Below are positions 24,048-32,285 of a DNA stretch of 64,000 bases, piece after piece. The stretch is from Bacillus_BA fengqiuensis (GTDB lineage: Bacteria; Bacillota; Bacilli; Bacillales; Bacillaceae_H). Location: assembly GCA_030813035.1 (NCBI GenBank), contig JAUSTV010000001.1. One strand, 5' to 3'. The notes beneath the pieces are model-generated. The model was not told the origin of the DNA, did no database searches, and saw only the letters and a program-made list of their open reading frames with translations. The position numbers and the translations under genes were made by a program. How positions within the stretch are numbered: the first letter of the stretch is position 1; each line of letters starts with the position of its first letter.

Positions 24048-25513
24048 TGGCGATGAAGGGGCTCAAAACGGACGATCCGCATATCAAAAATTTGGCGAAG
24101 CTTGTGAGCGGACCCCGTTCCATTCTGTATCATAAGGAAGATTTGGTGGCGTATGATTGTGACGGCTTTACCATTCATCAACATTTGCCGAGAGCGGTCG
24201 TGTTTCCGAAAAACACGGAAGAAGTGGCAGAGCTTGTCAAATACTGTTCCGAAAATGAATTGCCGTTTCTTGCCCGTGGAGCGGGAACGGGTTTAAGCGG
24301 CGGAGCCATTCCGTTAAACGGTGAGGTCATCATCAGTTTAGTCCGAATGAAACGTCTATTAAGCGTAGATTTGGAGAATCGACGGGCAGTAGTCGAGCCT
24401 GGTTTTGTAAACTTGAAGCTGACGAACTCGATTTCCGATAAAGGGTATTATTATGCCCCCGATCCTTCAAGCCAGTATTGCTGTACAATTGGAGGGAATG
24501 TCGCCGAAAACGCAGGAGGGGCGCATTGCCTGAAATATGGGGTCACGACCAATCATATACTCGGCCTTGAAGTGGTTCTGTCGAATGGAGAGATTATGGA
24601 AATCGGGAAAAATGGGATTCCTGATGCACCCGGTTACGATTTGCTAGGTCTGTTGACAGGGTCGGAGGGCACATTGGCCATTGTAACGAAAATAACGGTC
24701 CGCATTTTAAAAAATCCGGAAGCGAAACAAACGGTGCTCGCTTATTTCGATAAGGTATCGGATGGAAGCCAGGCCGTGTCAGATATCATCTCGGCAGGCA
24801 TTGTTCCGGCTGCCCTTGAAATGATGGATAAAACGGCCATTGAAGGGGTGGAAGCCGCGGCTTTTCCTGTCGGGCATCCGCGGGACATCGAAGCGGTCTT
24901 GCTTATTGAGGTGGATGGAATTTCCGCTGGAATCGATGAGCAAATCGAACAAATTCTCGATGTTTGTAAAAACAGAAACGTTCGTGAAGTGAAAGTCGCA
25001 AGGGATGAACAAGAGAGGGGGAGATGGTGGGCGAACCGCAAAACGGGATTTGGTGCAATGGGTGCCATCTCGCCCGATTATTTAGTGCAAGACGGTGTCA
25101 TTCCAAGGAGCAGGCTGCCGGAAGTATTAAATAGAATCAATCAAATTAGCGAACAGTCGGGCTTACGCATCGCGAATATTTTCCATGCCGGAGACGGGAA
25201 TCTTCACCCGCTTGTCCTATTCGATGCGAGAAAACCGGGTGAAACGGAAAAGGCGCTGGAAGCTGGAAGTGCCTGTCTTCAAGCGTGTGCGGATGTAGGC
25301 GGATCAATCACCGGCGAGCACGGGGTAGGCATCGAAAAAAGAGAAGAGATGCGCTTTGTGTTCAATGATGAAGAAATTATCGCCCAGACCGATATTCGTG
25401 AAGTATTTAACCCGAAAAACCTATTAAATGCAGGGAAGCTATTCCCCACTCCGGGACGTTGTGTAGAAATAAAGAAAGAAATGAAAGAGACAGCAGCGTC
25501 ACTGGAAAAATAG
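24047..25513 (+). CDS. glcD: Glycolate oxidase, FAD-linked catalytic subunit GlcD
   Basis: A 488-residue FAD-linked oxidase. The ATG overlaps the glcF TAA by one base; an upstream in-frame start inside glcF is less likely. FAD-binding elements are PFLARGAGTGLSGGAIPLNG, QYCCTIGGNVAENAGGAHCL and GYDLLGLLTGSEGTLAIVTK. The catalytic C-terminal region has FHAGDGNLHPLVLFD and GSITGEHGVGIEKREEM, where His residues coordinate the substrate in this family. With GlcE and GlcF it oxidises glycolate (and perhaps D-lactate) to glyoxylate, which the next gene product, malate synthase, can use. It ends in TAG with no hairpin seen. Confidence 0.93.
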   Translation: MAMKGLKTDDPHIKNLAKLVSGPRSILYHKEDLVAYDCDGFTIHQHLPRAVVFPKNTEEVAELVKYCSENELPFLARGAGTGLSGGAIPLNGEVIISLVRMKRLLSVDLENRRAVVEPGFVNLKLTNSISDKGYYYAPDPSSQYCCTIGGNVAENAGGAHCLKYGVTTNHILGLEVVLSNGEIMEIGKNGIPDAPGYDLLGLLTGSEGTLAIVTKITVRILKNPEAKQTVLAYFDKVSDGSQAVSDIISAGIVPAALEMMDKTAIEGVEAAAFPVGHPRDIEAVLLIEVDGISAGIDEQIEQILDVCKNRNVREVKVARDEQERGRWWANRKTGFGAMGAISPDYLVQDGVIPRSRLPEVLNRINQISEQSGLRIANIFHAGDGNLHPLVLFDARKPGETEKALEAGSACLQACADVGGSITGEHGVGIEKREEMRFVFNDEEIIAQTDIREVFNPKNLLNAGKLFPTPGRCVEIKKEMKETAASLEK

Positions 25514-25642
25514 AGGACACTTTCATCAGCAGGAGTCTTACTGTTCGTTCGTGCGAGACAAATTAGAAAATTTACAAATATTTTGAAAATGATTGAAATA
25601 CATCTCTCGCCATGATATCATTTTTTTAGATAAAATATGAAA

Positions 25643-25666
25643 CATCGTTGCGTAATAACAAACAAC
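25643..25666 (-). promoter_or_regulatory. IclR-type operator candidate upstream of malate synthase
   Basis: On the minus strand: GTTTGTTATTACGCAAC, differing from the glcE site by a single base in the 17 bp core. It lies about 100 bp before the malate synthase start, in a 255 bp intergenic region. Confidence 0.6.
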
Positions 25667-25730
25667 TGAGAGTTTAACCACTATACTGAACGAAAGTACT
25701 GCACCTTCTATTCTTTGTTTTGAAAGCGCT

Positions 25731-25744
25731 GTTTTGAAAGAACG
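25731..25744 (+). promoter_or_regulatory. Weak cre-like site before malate synthase
   Basis: TGAAAGCGCTGTTT matches 12 of 14 cre positions, between the operator and the ribosome binding site. Carbon catabolite repression of this gene would be expected but is not shown. Confidence 0.35.
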
Positions 25745-25768
25745 TTCATTTTAAGGAGGAAATGTAAA

Positions 25769-27949
25769 ATGAAAGACTATGTAAAAGCAGGTAACCTTCA
25801 AGTAGCTCCAGAGCTTTATGAGTTCATCAATTCAGAAGCTATCCCCGGCAGCGAATTGGATCAAGAAAAGTTCTGGTCTGATTTCGAAACGCTCATACAA
25901 GATCTTGTACCGCAAAATAAGGCGCTATTGGCCAAACGGGATGAATTTCAAAACAAAATCAATGCGTGGCACAGGGAAAATAATGAAAGCTTTAATTTTG
26001 AAAAGTATAAAGCATTTTTGCATGAGATTGGCTATTTAGAGCCGGAAGTGGAAGATTTTCAGATTACGACTGCTGGGGTGGACGATGAAATCGCTGTTCA
26101 GGCCGGACCACAGTTGGTCGTGCCCGTCAACAATGCCCGCTATGCGATCAATGCCGCCAACGCTCGCTGGGGAAGCCTTTATGATGCCCTATACGGAACG
26201 GATGCCATCAGCGAAGAAGGTGGAGCGGAACGCCGCGATGCATATAACCCGATCCGAGGCGAGAAAGTCATTGCATTTGCGAAGGAATTTCTCGATCAAG
26301 CAGCTCCATTAACCGAATCTTCCCATCAAGATGCTGTCCAGTATGCAATCGTTGATGGGAAATTATCTGTATCCCTCAGCAACGGTAAAACGGCAGGATT
26401 GAAAGAAAAATCAAAACTGGCGGGCTACCAGGGAGAGGCTGAAAGTCCATCGGCTGTTTTATTGAAAAATAACGGGCTGCATTTTGAAATCCAGATTGAC
26501 CGCACTCATCCGATCGGCAAAACGGATGATGCCGGCGTAAAAGACATTCTCATGGAAGCCGCCCTCACAACGATCATGGATTGCGAAGATTCCGTTGCCG
26601 CCGTTGATGCAGAGGATAAGGTGCTCGTGTATCGCAACTGGCTCGGTTTAATGAAAGGGGATTTATCCGCTGCTTTCACAAAAGGAAGCAAATCGATGAA
26701 ACGGACGCTTAATCCTGATCGTGTGTATACGTCTCCGACGGGTGAAGAGTTGACGTTGTCAGGAAGGTCGCTTATGTTTGTCCGCAATGTTGGGCATCTG
26801 ATGACAAATAGTGCGATATTGGATCAAAACGGACAGGAGGTTCCTGAGGGGATTTTAGATAGTGTGATTACAAGTTTACTAGCGAAGCACACACTGTTAG
26901 GAAACGGTTCCTATCAAAATACATCCAAAGGTTCCATTTATATTGTCAAACCAAAAATGCACGGCTCAGAAGAAGTTGCTTTTGCCAATCAGCTCTTCGA
27001 TCGGGTAGAAGACATGCTCGAACTCAAACGAAATACTCTTAAAATCGGAGTGATGGACGAAGAGCGCCGTACGACATTGAATTTAAAAGCTTGCATTCGT
27101 CAGGTAAAAGATCGGGTCGTATTTATCAATACGGGATTCCTCGACCGAACAGGTGACGAAATGCATACATCGATGGAAGCGGGGCCAATGATTCGAAAAA
27201 ATGACATCAAATCCTCGAAATGGCTTCAAGGCTATGAACAATCGAACGTAAGCACAGGTCTTTCCGCGGGCTTCCAGGGCCGTGCCCAAATCGGGAAAGG
27301 GATGTGGGCAATGCCGGATATGATGGCAGAGATGCTGCAGCAAAAAGTCGGCCAGCTGAAAACGGGTGCCAATACGGCATGGGTGCCTTCGCCGACTGCC
27401 GCTGCATTGCACGCTCTTCATTATCATCAAATTGATGTAACAAAAGTACAAAATGAGATGATGAACGAATCAAAAGATTTACGAGATGATATTTTGGAAT
27501 TCCCGGTCGCTCAAAACCCGCAATGGAGTCCGGAAGAAATTCAGCAAGAATTAGATAACAACGCTCAAGGCATATTAGGCTATGTGGTCCGCTGGGTCGA
27601 ACAGGGAGTCGGCTGCTCCAAAGTGCCGGACATTAACAATGTCGGCCTAATGGAAGATCGCGCCACATTGCGCATCTCGAGCCAGCATATGGCGAATTGG
27701 CTGCACCACGGAATTTGTACAAAAGACCAAGTGTTAGAGACGTTACAGCGCATGGCGAAAGTCGTCGATGAGCAAAACGCCGGAGATCCGCAATATCGCC
27801 CGATGTCTAACGACTATGATGACTCTGTCGCCTTCCAAGCGGCATGCGATCTCGTTTTTAAAGGCTATGACCAGCCGAATGGCTACACCGAGCCGATTTT
27901 GCATCGCCGCCGAATTGAAGCGAAAGCCAAGTTCGCGGTCAAACAATAG
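25769..27949 (+). CDS. glcB: Malate synthase G
   Basis: A full-length 726-residue malate synthase of the G type, which condenses glyoxylate with acetyl-CoA to malate in the cytoplasm. Landmarks: [20 protein letters not shown]-like region near residue 115, [16 protein letters not shown] near 270, [40 protein letters not shown] with the catalytic Arg, [20 protein letters not shown] near 455, and [20 protein letters not shown] near 625. A clear AAGGAGG site precedes the ATG. No isocitrate lyase gene is in the window, so the glyoxylate comes from glycolate oxidation or another source. It has its own upstream operator. Confidence 0.96.
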   Translation: [726 protein letters not shown]

Positions 27950-27965
27950 CTAGTTATTTATCTGG

Positions 27966-28041
27966 ACAATTCGACTTGGTCAAAGAGTAGATCAAGCCGA
28001 ATTGTCTAGACTTAGGCGGATGGCGGGTTAGCGCCATCCGC
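27966..28041 (+). terminator. Two consecutive hairpins after malate synthase
   Basis: ACAATTCGACTTG (27966-27978) pairs with CAAGCCGAATTGT (27993-28005), 12 of 13. GCGGATGGCG (28016-28025) pairs perfectly with CGCCATCCGC (28032-28041) and is followed by TTATAT. The second is the better terminator candidate. Confidence 0.75.
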
Positions 28042-28116
28042 TTATATGAATCTTGGCGGGTGAATTCAGGATGTCTATATAGAACGAGAAAAAGATTGAT
28101 TGGGAGGGGCTTTAAG

Positions 28117-28902
28117 GTGAAGTTTACTAGATTTAAAGTGAATGCCGAAACATATACAGGTGTGATAACGGATAGTGAGATAAGAGAAATCAAGGGAAAT
28201 ATATTCGATGATTGGGAGTATACCGGCAAAACATTTTCCGAAAGTGAAGTGACATTTCTTGCTCCGTTGGAACCGAACCAAATCATTGGGATTGGTGCAA
28301 ACTATGTATCAAAAATAGAGGAACTTCCTGGGGAGCTGCCGGAAATTCCGGTCTTTTTCTTCAAACCGACCTCATCGGTCATCGGGCCTGAGGAAACGAT
28401 CGTCATTCCAAATGGCATTGAACAAGTGAAATTCGAGTCTGAATTGGCGATCGTCATCGGGAAAGAAGCGAAAAATGTTCCCGAATCAGAAGTGCTTGAT
28501 TATGTATTCGGCTATACGGTTGGAAATGATGTGACGGCACCCCAATTTTTTCATCAAGATGGTCATTGGACGATTGGCAAATCTTTTGACACCTTTACCC
28601 CGTTAGGACCTGTGATTGAAACAGAGCTCAATCCTTTCACCGTGGATGTGGAGGCGAGCCTGAATGGTGTTGAAAAACAAAACAGCGCCACGGAATTGAT
28701 GATTATTCCGATTCGAAGAATGATTTCCTATTTGACGAATGTCATGACATTGAAGCCTGGTGATGTGATTCTGACAGGAAGTCCTGTTGGAGCGGAATTG
28801 GTCGGTGCGGGAGATGTCATTGAATGCAAAATCAACGAAATAGGAGTGCTCCGGAATACGTTTGCAGCGGCAAAGGAAGATGTTGAAGTGCTGCAAGGAT
28901 GA
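28117..28902 (+). CDS. Fumarylacetoacetate hydrolase (FAH)-family protein
   Basis: A 261-residue FAH-superfamily enzyme. I chose the GTG at 28117, preceded by GGGAGGGG. Family motifs are PNQIIGIGANYVSKIEEL, VKFESELAIVIGKEAKNV (the metal-binding Glu-x-Glu), GYTVGNDVTAPQFF (Asp ligand) and WTIGKSFDTFTPLGP, followed by VILTGSPVGAELVGAGDVIE. Members hydrolyse or decarboxylate 2-keto acids such as acylpyruvates or oxaloacetate using a divalent metal. The substrate here is not determined. Context between malate synthase and an IclR regulator suggests a role with C2-C4 keto acids from glycolate metabolism (inference). Confidence 0.85.
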   Translation: MKFTRFKVNAETYTGVITDSEIREIKGNIFDDWEYTGKTFSESEVTFLAPLEPNQIIGIGANYVSKIEELPGELPEIPVFFFKPTSSVIGPEETIVIPNGIEQVKFESELAIVIGKEAKNVPESEVLDYVFGYTVGNDVTAPQFFHQDGHWTIGKSFDTFTPLGPVIETELNPFTVDVEASLNGVEKQNSATELMIIPIRRMISYLTNVMTLKPGDVILTGSPVGAELVGAGDVIECKINEIGVLRNTFAAAKEDVEVLQG

Positions 28903-28925
28903 AATCGGGTGCCCGGGAACCTATA

Positions 28926-28934
28926 TGCTATAAT
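28926..28934 (+). promoter_or_regulatory. Extended -10 promoter of the IclR gene
   Basis: TG-C-TATAAT, an extended -10 element, about 37 bp before the TTG start at 28971; no clear -35 is present, as usual for this promoter type. Confidence 0.55.
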
Positions 28935-28970
28935 GAAAACGATGACGTTTTGCACCAGGGGTGAGCGATT

Positions 28971-29756
28971 TTGGATAGAGAAAATATGGTAAAGTCCGTA
29001 AGCCGGGCATTGGATATTATTACGCTGGTCAGTTCAAAAAGGGACGGTTTAGGTGTGACGGAGATCGCCAACCAAATCGATATTAATAAAAGCTCCGTTT
29101 ATCGCATCTTGTCAACGATGGCCCAGTACGGCTATATCGAGCAAGACCGGGAAACGGGCCGGTACAAGCTCGGGTATCAATTTTTAGAAGTCAGTTCCAA
29201 GCTGCTGGAGTCGATCGATTTACGGACAGAGGCGAAACCATATTTGCAGGAACTGGAAAATGAAACAAATGAAGTGATTCACCTTGTTGTCTATGATCAA
29301 GGTGAAGTGGTCTATATCGAAAAATTAGAAGGAAACGAAACACTAAGAATGCATTCTAAAGTCGGAAAAAGGGCCCCGATGCATTGTACGTCGGTTGGAA
29401 AAGCCATCCTTGCCCATCTGCCGTCCAGTGTGGTACTGGATATTCTAGAGCGCAAAGGAATGCCCATGCATACAGATAAAACCATTACGAATAAAGACGA
29501 TTTTCTTAAAGAGTTAATTCAAGTGAAGCAAAAGGGATATGCGCTTGACTTAGAAGAAAACGAATGGGGGATTATTTGTATCGCAGCCCCGATTTTTGAT
29601 CATCGAGGAAAAGTCGCGGCGGCAATCAGCATTTCGGGGCCAACGATTCGAATGAAGGATGAGCGTCTCGAACACCTCCAAGCCCGGATGAAACATATCG
29701 GCGGGCAAATTTCAGCAAGACTCGGATACGTTTCAAATGAAACGAGCCGAAGCTAG
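28971..29756 (+). CDS. IclR-family transcriptional regulator
   Basis: A 261-residue regulator. It starts at a TTG 8 bp after AGGGGTGA. The N-terminal winged helix (about 5-65) reads VSRALDIITLVSSKRDGLGV, TEIANQIDINKSSVYRILST and a GYIEQDRETGRYKLGYQ wing. The C-terminal effector domain contains LRMHSKVGKRAPMHCTSVGK, the typical IclR ligand-loop region, and GIICIAAPIFDHRGKVAAAI. IclR proteins bind short palindromes with GTTTC/GAAAC-like arms; three such 17 bp motifs occur before glcE, malate synthase and the permease, so I infer that this protein controls that set, with a keto acid such as glyoxylate as a plausible effector. Confidence 0.9.
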   Translation: MDRENMVKSVSRALDIITLVSSKRDGLGVTEIANQIDINKSSVYRILSTMAQYGYIEQDRETGRYKLGYQFLEVSSKLLESIDLRTEAKPYLQELENETNEVIHLVVYDQGEVVYIEKLEGNETLRMHSKVGKRAPMHCTSVGKAILAHLPSSVVLDILERKGMPMHTDKTITNKDDFLKELIQVKQKGYALDLEENEWGIICIAAPIFDHRGKVAAAISISGPTIRMKDERLEHLQARMKHIGGQISARLGYVSNETSRS

Positions 29757-29849
29757 ACAGTTAAAGAACAAAGGTTAAAAACGAAATATTCTGTTGCAGC
29801 GTCTTCGTTTGTCTATTTGTATGCTTTCAGCGGAACAGCCTGATGAAAT

Positions 29850-29892
29850 TTGCTCGATGTCTTTAAAAAAAGATATATCGGGCAATTTTTTT
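29850..29892 (+). terminator. Imperfect terminator after the IclR gene
   Basis: TTGCTCGATGTCTTT pairs with AAAGATATATCGGGCAA (internal mismatch of three bases), followed by seven T (29886-29892). Confidence 0.55.
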
Positions 29893-29982
29893 GCAACACT
29901 AAATTAACTGATTATTTTAAATTTTTTGGTAAAATATTGAAATATAGGAAATAAGATGTATAATAGAACTTAGGTCAAATTA

Positions 29983-30018
29983 TTGTTATATAACAATTTT
30001 AAGATAGTTATATAACAA
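29983..30018 (+). promoter_or_regulatory. Paired TTATATAACAA palindromes upstream of the permease
   Basis: TTGTTATATAACAA (29983-29996) is a perfect 14 bp palindrome, and GTTATATAACAA (30007-30018) repeats 12 bp of it 22 bp later, two helical turns apart. This looks like a cooperative operator. Its regulator is unknown; the GntR protein at 20572 is a candidate. Confidence 0.55.
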
Positions 30019-30046
30019 TGTTGCTTTATTTGCAACAAAACCTAAA

Positions 30047-30072
30047 CGTTGTTTTGTAATACGAAACAAAAG
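30047..30072 (+). promoter_or_regulatory. IclR-type operator candidate upstream of the permease
   Basis: Core GTTTTGTAATACGAAAC, the most symmetric of the three copies (7 of 8 arm positions). It lies just before the AAAGGGGGAAAA ribosome binding site of the permease gene. Confidence 0.6.
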
Positions 30073-30086
30073 GGGGAAAATGTCTT

Positions 30087-31877
30087 ATGGGTACTGGAAT
30101 GCTGGCTTTCTTATCTCTTCTTCCGATTATAGCTGTCGGAGTCTTTCTCGTTGGTCTCAGGTGGCCCGCAAGTAAAGCGATGCCCATCTCGTATGTGGTC
30201 GCGATCGTGCTTGCATTATTCGTATGGAAGGTACCAGGGGCAAACGTTGCCGCCGCGTCAGTCAATGGCCTTGTTGTAGCGGGGACACTGTTATACATCA
30301 TCTTTGGAGCCATCTTGCTGTTAAATACCCTGCAAGAAAGCGGTGGGATTAAAACGATACGCCAGGGGTTCACGGATATTTCAGCGGACCGCCGCATTCA
30401 AGTCATTATTATCGCCTGGTTATTCGGATCATTCATTGAAGGGGCTTCAGGGTTTGGGACACCAGCAGCGGTAGCTGTACCCTTGCTCGTTGGATTAGGC
30501 TTCCCGGCAATGGCGGCGGTAATCGCTGGTATGGTTATTCAAAGTACACCGGTTTCTTTTGGTGCGGTTGGAACGCCAATGCTTGTGGGAGTCCAAACCG
30601 GGTTATCAGCTGACCCGAGCATAACCAATGATTTTCTATCATTGGTTACGTTAATCGGGGGAAAAGTGGCCATTCTGCATATGATTTCGGGAACTCTTAT
30701 TCCTCTTTTTGTTGTAGCATTAATGACAAGATTTTTTGGTAAAAATAAATCGTTCTCCGAAGGAATTCAGGTCTGGAAATTTGCCTTGTTTGCAGCGTTT
30801 GCCATGACGATTCCATATGTTATCGTTGCAAATGTGCTTGGACCTGAATTTCCATCCATGATCGGGGGATTAATTGGTTTAGCCATCGTTGTGAGCGCGG
30901 CCAAAAAGGGTTTCCTTATGCCTTCTAAAGAAGATGTGTGGGATTTTGAAGAAAAATCAAAATGGGATTCGGAGTGGAGCGGTAACCTGGAAATCAAAGA
31001 AATTTCTCATAAGAACGGAAACATGAGCATGGTTCGTGCTTGGACACCTTATATTTTAGTCGGGTTATTTCTTGTGTTAACAAGATTAAGTGTGCTTCCG
31101 ATAAGTGGATGGATGAAAGCATGGACTGTATCCATTCCCAATATTTTCGGTTCAGAAATTAGTGCAAGCTTCCAGCCGCTGTACTTGCCGGGGACCATCT
31201 TTATTTTAGTTTCGCTTATTACATTCTTCATTCACGGAATGAATGGAAGCGCATACAAACGTGCGTGGGCCCAATCCGGAAAAACGACAGTGGCGGCATC
31301 AACGGCCCTTATCTTTACTGTTCCGATGGTACAAGTATTCGCCAACACGGGCGGAGGAGCTGCAGGATTTGATAAAATGCCGATTGAATTAGCGAACGGA
31401 GCTGCAGCGTTAGCGGGTGAATATTGGCCTTTATTCTCAACGTTTATTGGAGGACTGGGTGCCTTTATCGCAGGAAGTAACACGGTTAGTAATATGATGT
31501 TCTCTTTATTCCAATACGATGTCGGCTCTCAAATTGGGGTGGACCCTACATGGATCGTTGCTCTTCAAGCTGTAGGCGGTGCGGCAGGAAACATGATTTG
31601 TGTGCATAACGTTGTAGCGGCTTCGGCAGTCGTGGGGCTGGTCGGAAAAGAAGGAACGGTCATTCGAAAAACCTTGTTCCCATTCGTATACTATGCCCTG
31701 TTGGCAGGGGGGATCGGATACTCCATTGTATGGTATTCGCAAAAAGGTTTCTTTAACCTTGGTTCGTTGATTACGGCAGCCATTTTCTTTGCGGCCATCT
31801 ACGTGATTGCCACAAATCGTAAGCGGGCAAGCTTGATTGTCAACCATTCATCAATGGATACAAAATCCGCTAAATAA
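30087..31877 (+). CDS. L-lactate/glycolate permease, LctP family
   Basis: A 596-residue integral membrane carrier with about 13-14 hydrophobic segments. LctP landmarks are WLFGSFIEGASGFGTPAAVA (about 115-135), PVSFGAVGTPMLVGVQTGL, and near the C-terminus GAFIAGSNTVSNMMFSLFQY with GGAAGNMICVHNVVAASAVV, which are diagnostic of the lactate permease family that includes E. coli LldP and GlcA. The neighbouring glycolate oxidase and malate synthase point to glycolate as a main substrate, with lactate possible. It has its own control region with two kinds of palindrome and is followed by a cre site and a terminator. Confidence 0.92.
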   Translation: MGTGMLAFLSLLPIIAVGVFLVGLRWPASKAMPISYVVAIVLALFVWKVPGANVAAASVNGLVVAGTLLYIIFGAILLLNTLQESGGIKTIRQGFTDISADRRIQVIIIAWLFGSFIEGASGFGTPAAVAVPLLVGLGFPAMAAVIAGMVIQSTPVSFGAVGTPMLVGVQTGLSADPSITNDFLSLVTLIGGKVAILHMISGTLIPLFVVALMTRFFGKNKSFSEGIQVWKFALFAAFAMTIPYVIVANVLGPEFPSMIGGLIGLAIVVSAAKKGFLMPSKEDVWDFEEKSKWDSEWSGNLEIKEISHKNGNMSMVRAWTPYILVGLFLVLTRLSVLPISGWMKAWTVSIPNIFGSEISASFQPLYLPGTIFILVSLITFFIHGMNGSAYKRAWAQSGKTTVAASTALIFTVPMVQVFANTGGGAAGFDKMPIELANGAAALAGEYWPLFSTFIGGLGAFIAGSNTVSNMMFSLFQYDVGSQIGVDPTWIVALQAVGGAAGNMICVHNVVAASAVVGLVGKEGTVIRKTLFPFVYYALLAGGIGYSIVWYSQKGFFNLGSLITAAIFFAAIYVIATNRKRASLIVNHSSMDTKSAK

Positions 31878-31896
31878 GTTTTGTTCAATTCCAGAA

Positions 31897-31910
31897 TGTA
31901 AACGCTAACA
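31897..31910 (+). promoter_or_regulatory. Perfect cre (CcpA) consensus between permease and ureC
   Basis: TGTAAACGCTAACA fits TGWAARCGYTWNCW at all 14 positions. It lies 20 bp after the permease stop and about 180 bp before the ureC promoter, so its target is uncertain. Confidence 0.6.
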
Positions 31911-31942
31911 TTTAGTGCTTCATGGACCTATAAATATCAACC

Positions 31943-31987
31943 AAAAAGACGAATGCCGGTGAGAATTTTCCGGTGTTTGTCTTTTTT
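31943..31987 (+). terminator. Terminator after the permease
   Basis: AAAAAGAC...CCGG pairs with CCGG...GTCTTTTT, with a small internal mismatch, ending in a run of T. Confidence 0.75.
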
Positions 31988-32075
31988 GTGTCTCATTGAA
32001 AAAAGTTTTGTTACATTGGACGGTAACAAATAAACATGCAAGGGGATTAATTAGTAAAAAAATCCTTTTCACACA

Positions 32076-32103
32076 TTGAAATTTACAGAAAATTGTTTAT
32101 AAT
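32076..32103 (+). promoter_or_regulatory. Sigma-A-type promoter of the ureC operon
   Basis: TTGAAA (32076-32081), 16 bp spacer, TATAAT (32098-32103). The spacer core ACAGAAAATTGTTTATAAT closely resembles the urt promoter spacer at 6085-6103. Confidence 0.65.
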
Positions 32104-32111
32104 CTATATTA

Positions 32112-32128
32112 TGTTATATTTTATAACA
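32112..32128 (+). promoter_or_regulatory. Perfect TnrA/GlnR box upstream of ureC
   Basis: TGTTATATTTTATAACA matches TGTNANAWWWTMTNACA at all 17 positions and is a perfect palindrome around its centre. It lies 8 bp after the -10, a position that suits GlnR-type repression. Confidence 0.85.
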
Positions 32129-32285
32129 TTTAATGTTAGATATTATGGCTTTATTGGTAAGTTATCTTGTTAGCAACGCATAAAAGTGAATGGATTGTAA
32201 AATTTTATCAATGTCAGAGAATGAAAAATGTGTTGGTGAGTTATTTGAAGAAGAAAAAATAGTTTAGTAGATAAGGAGGGATAAA

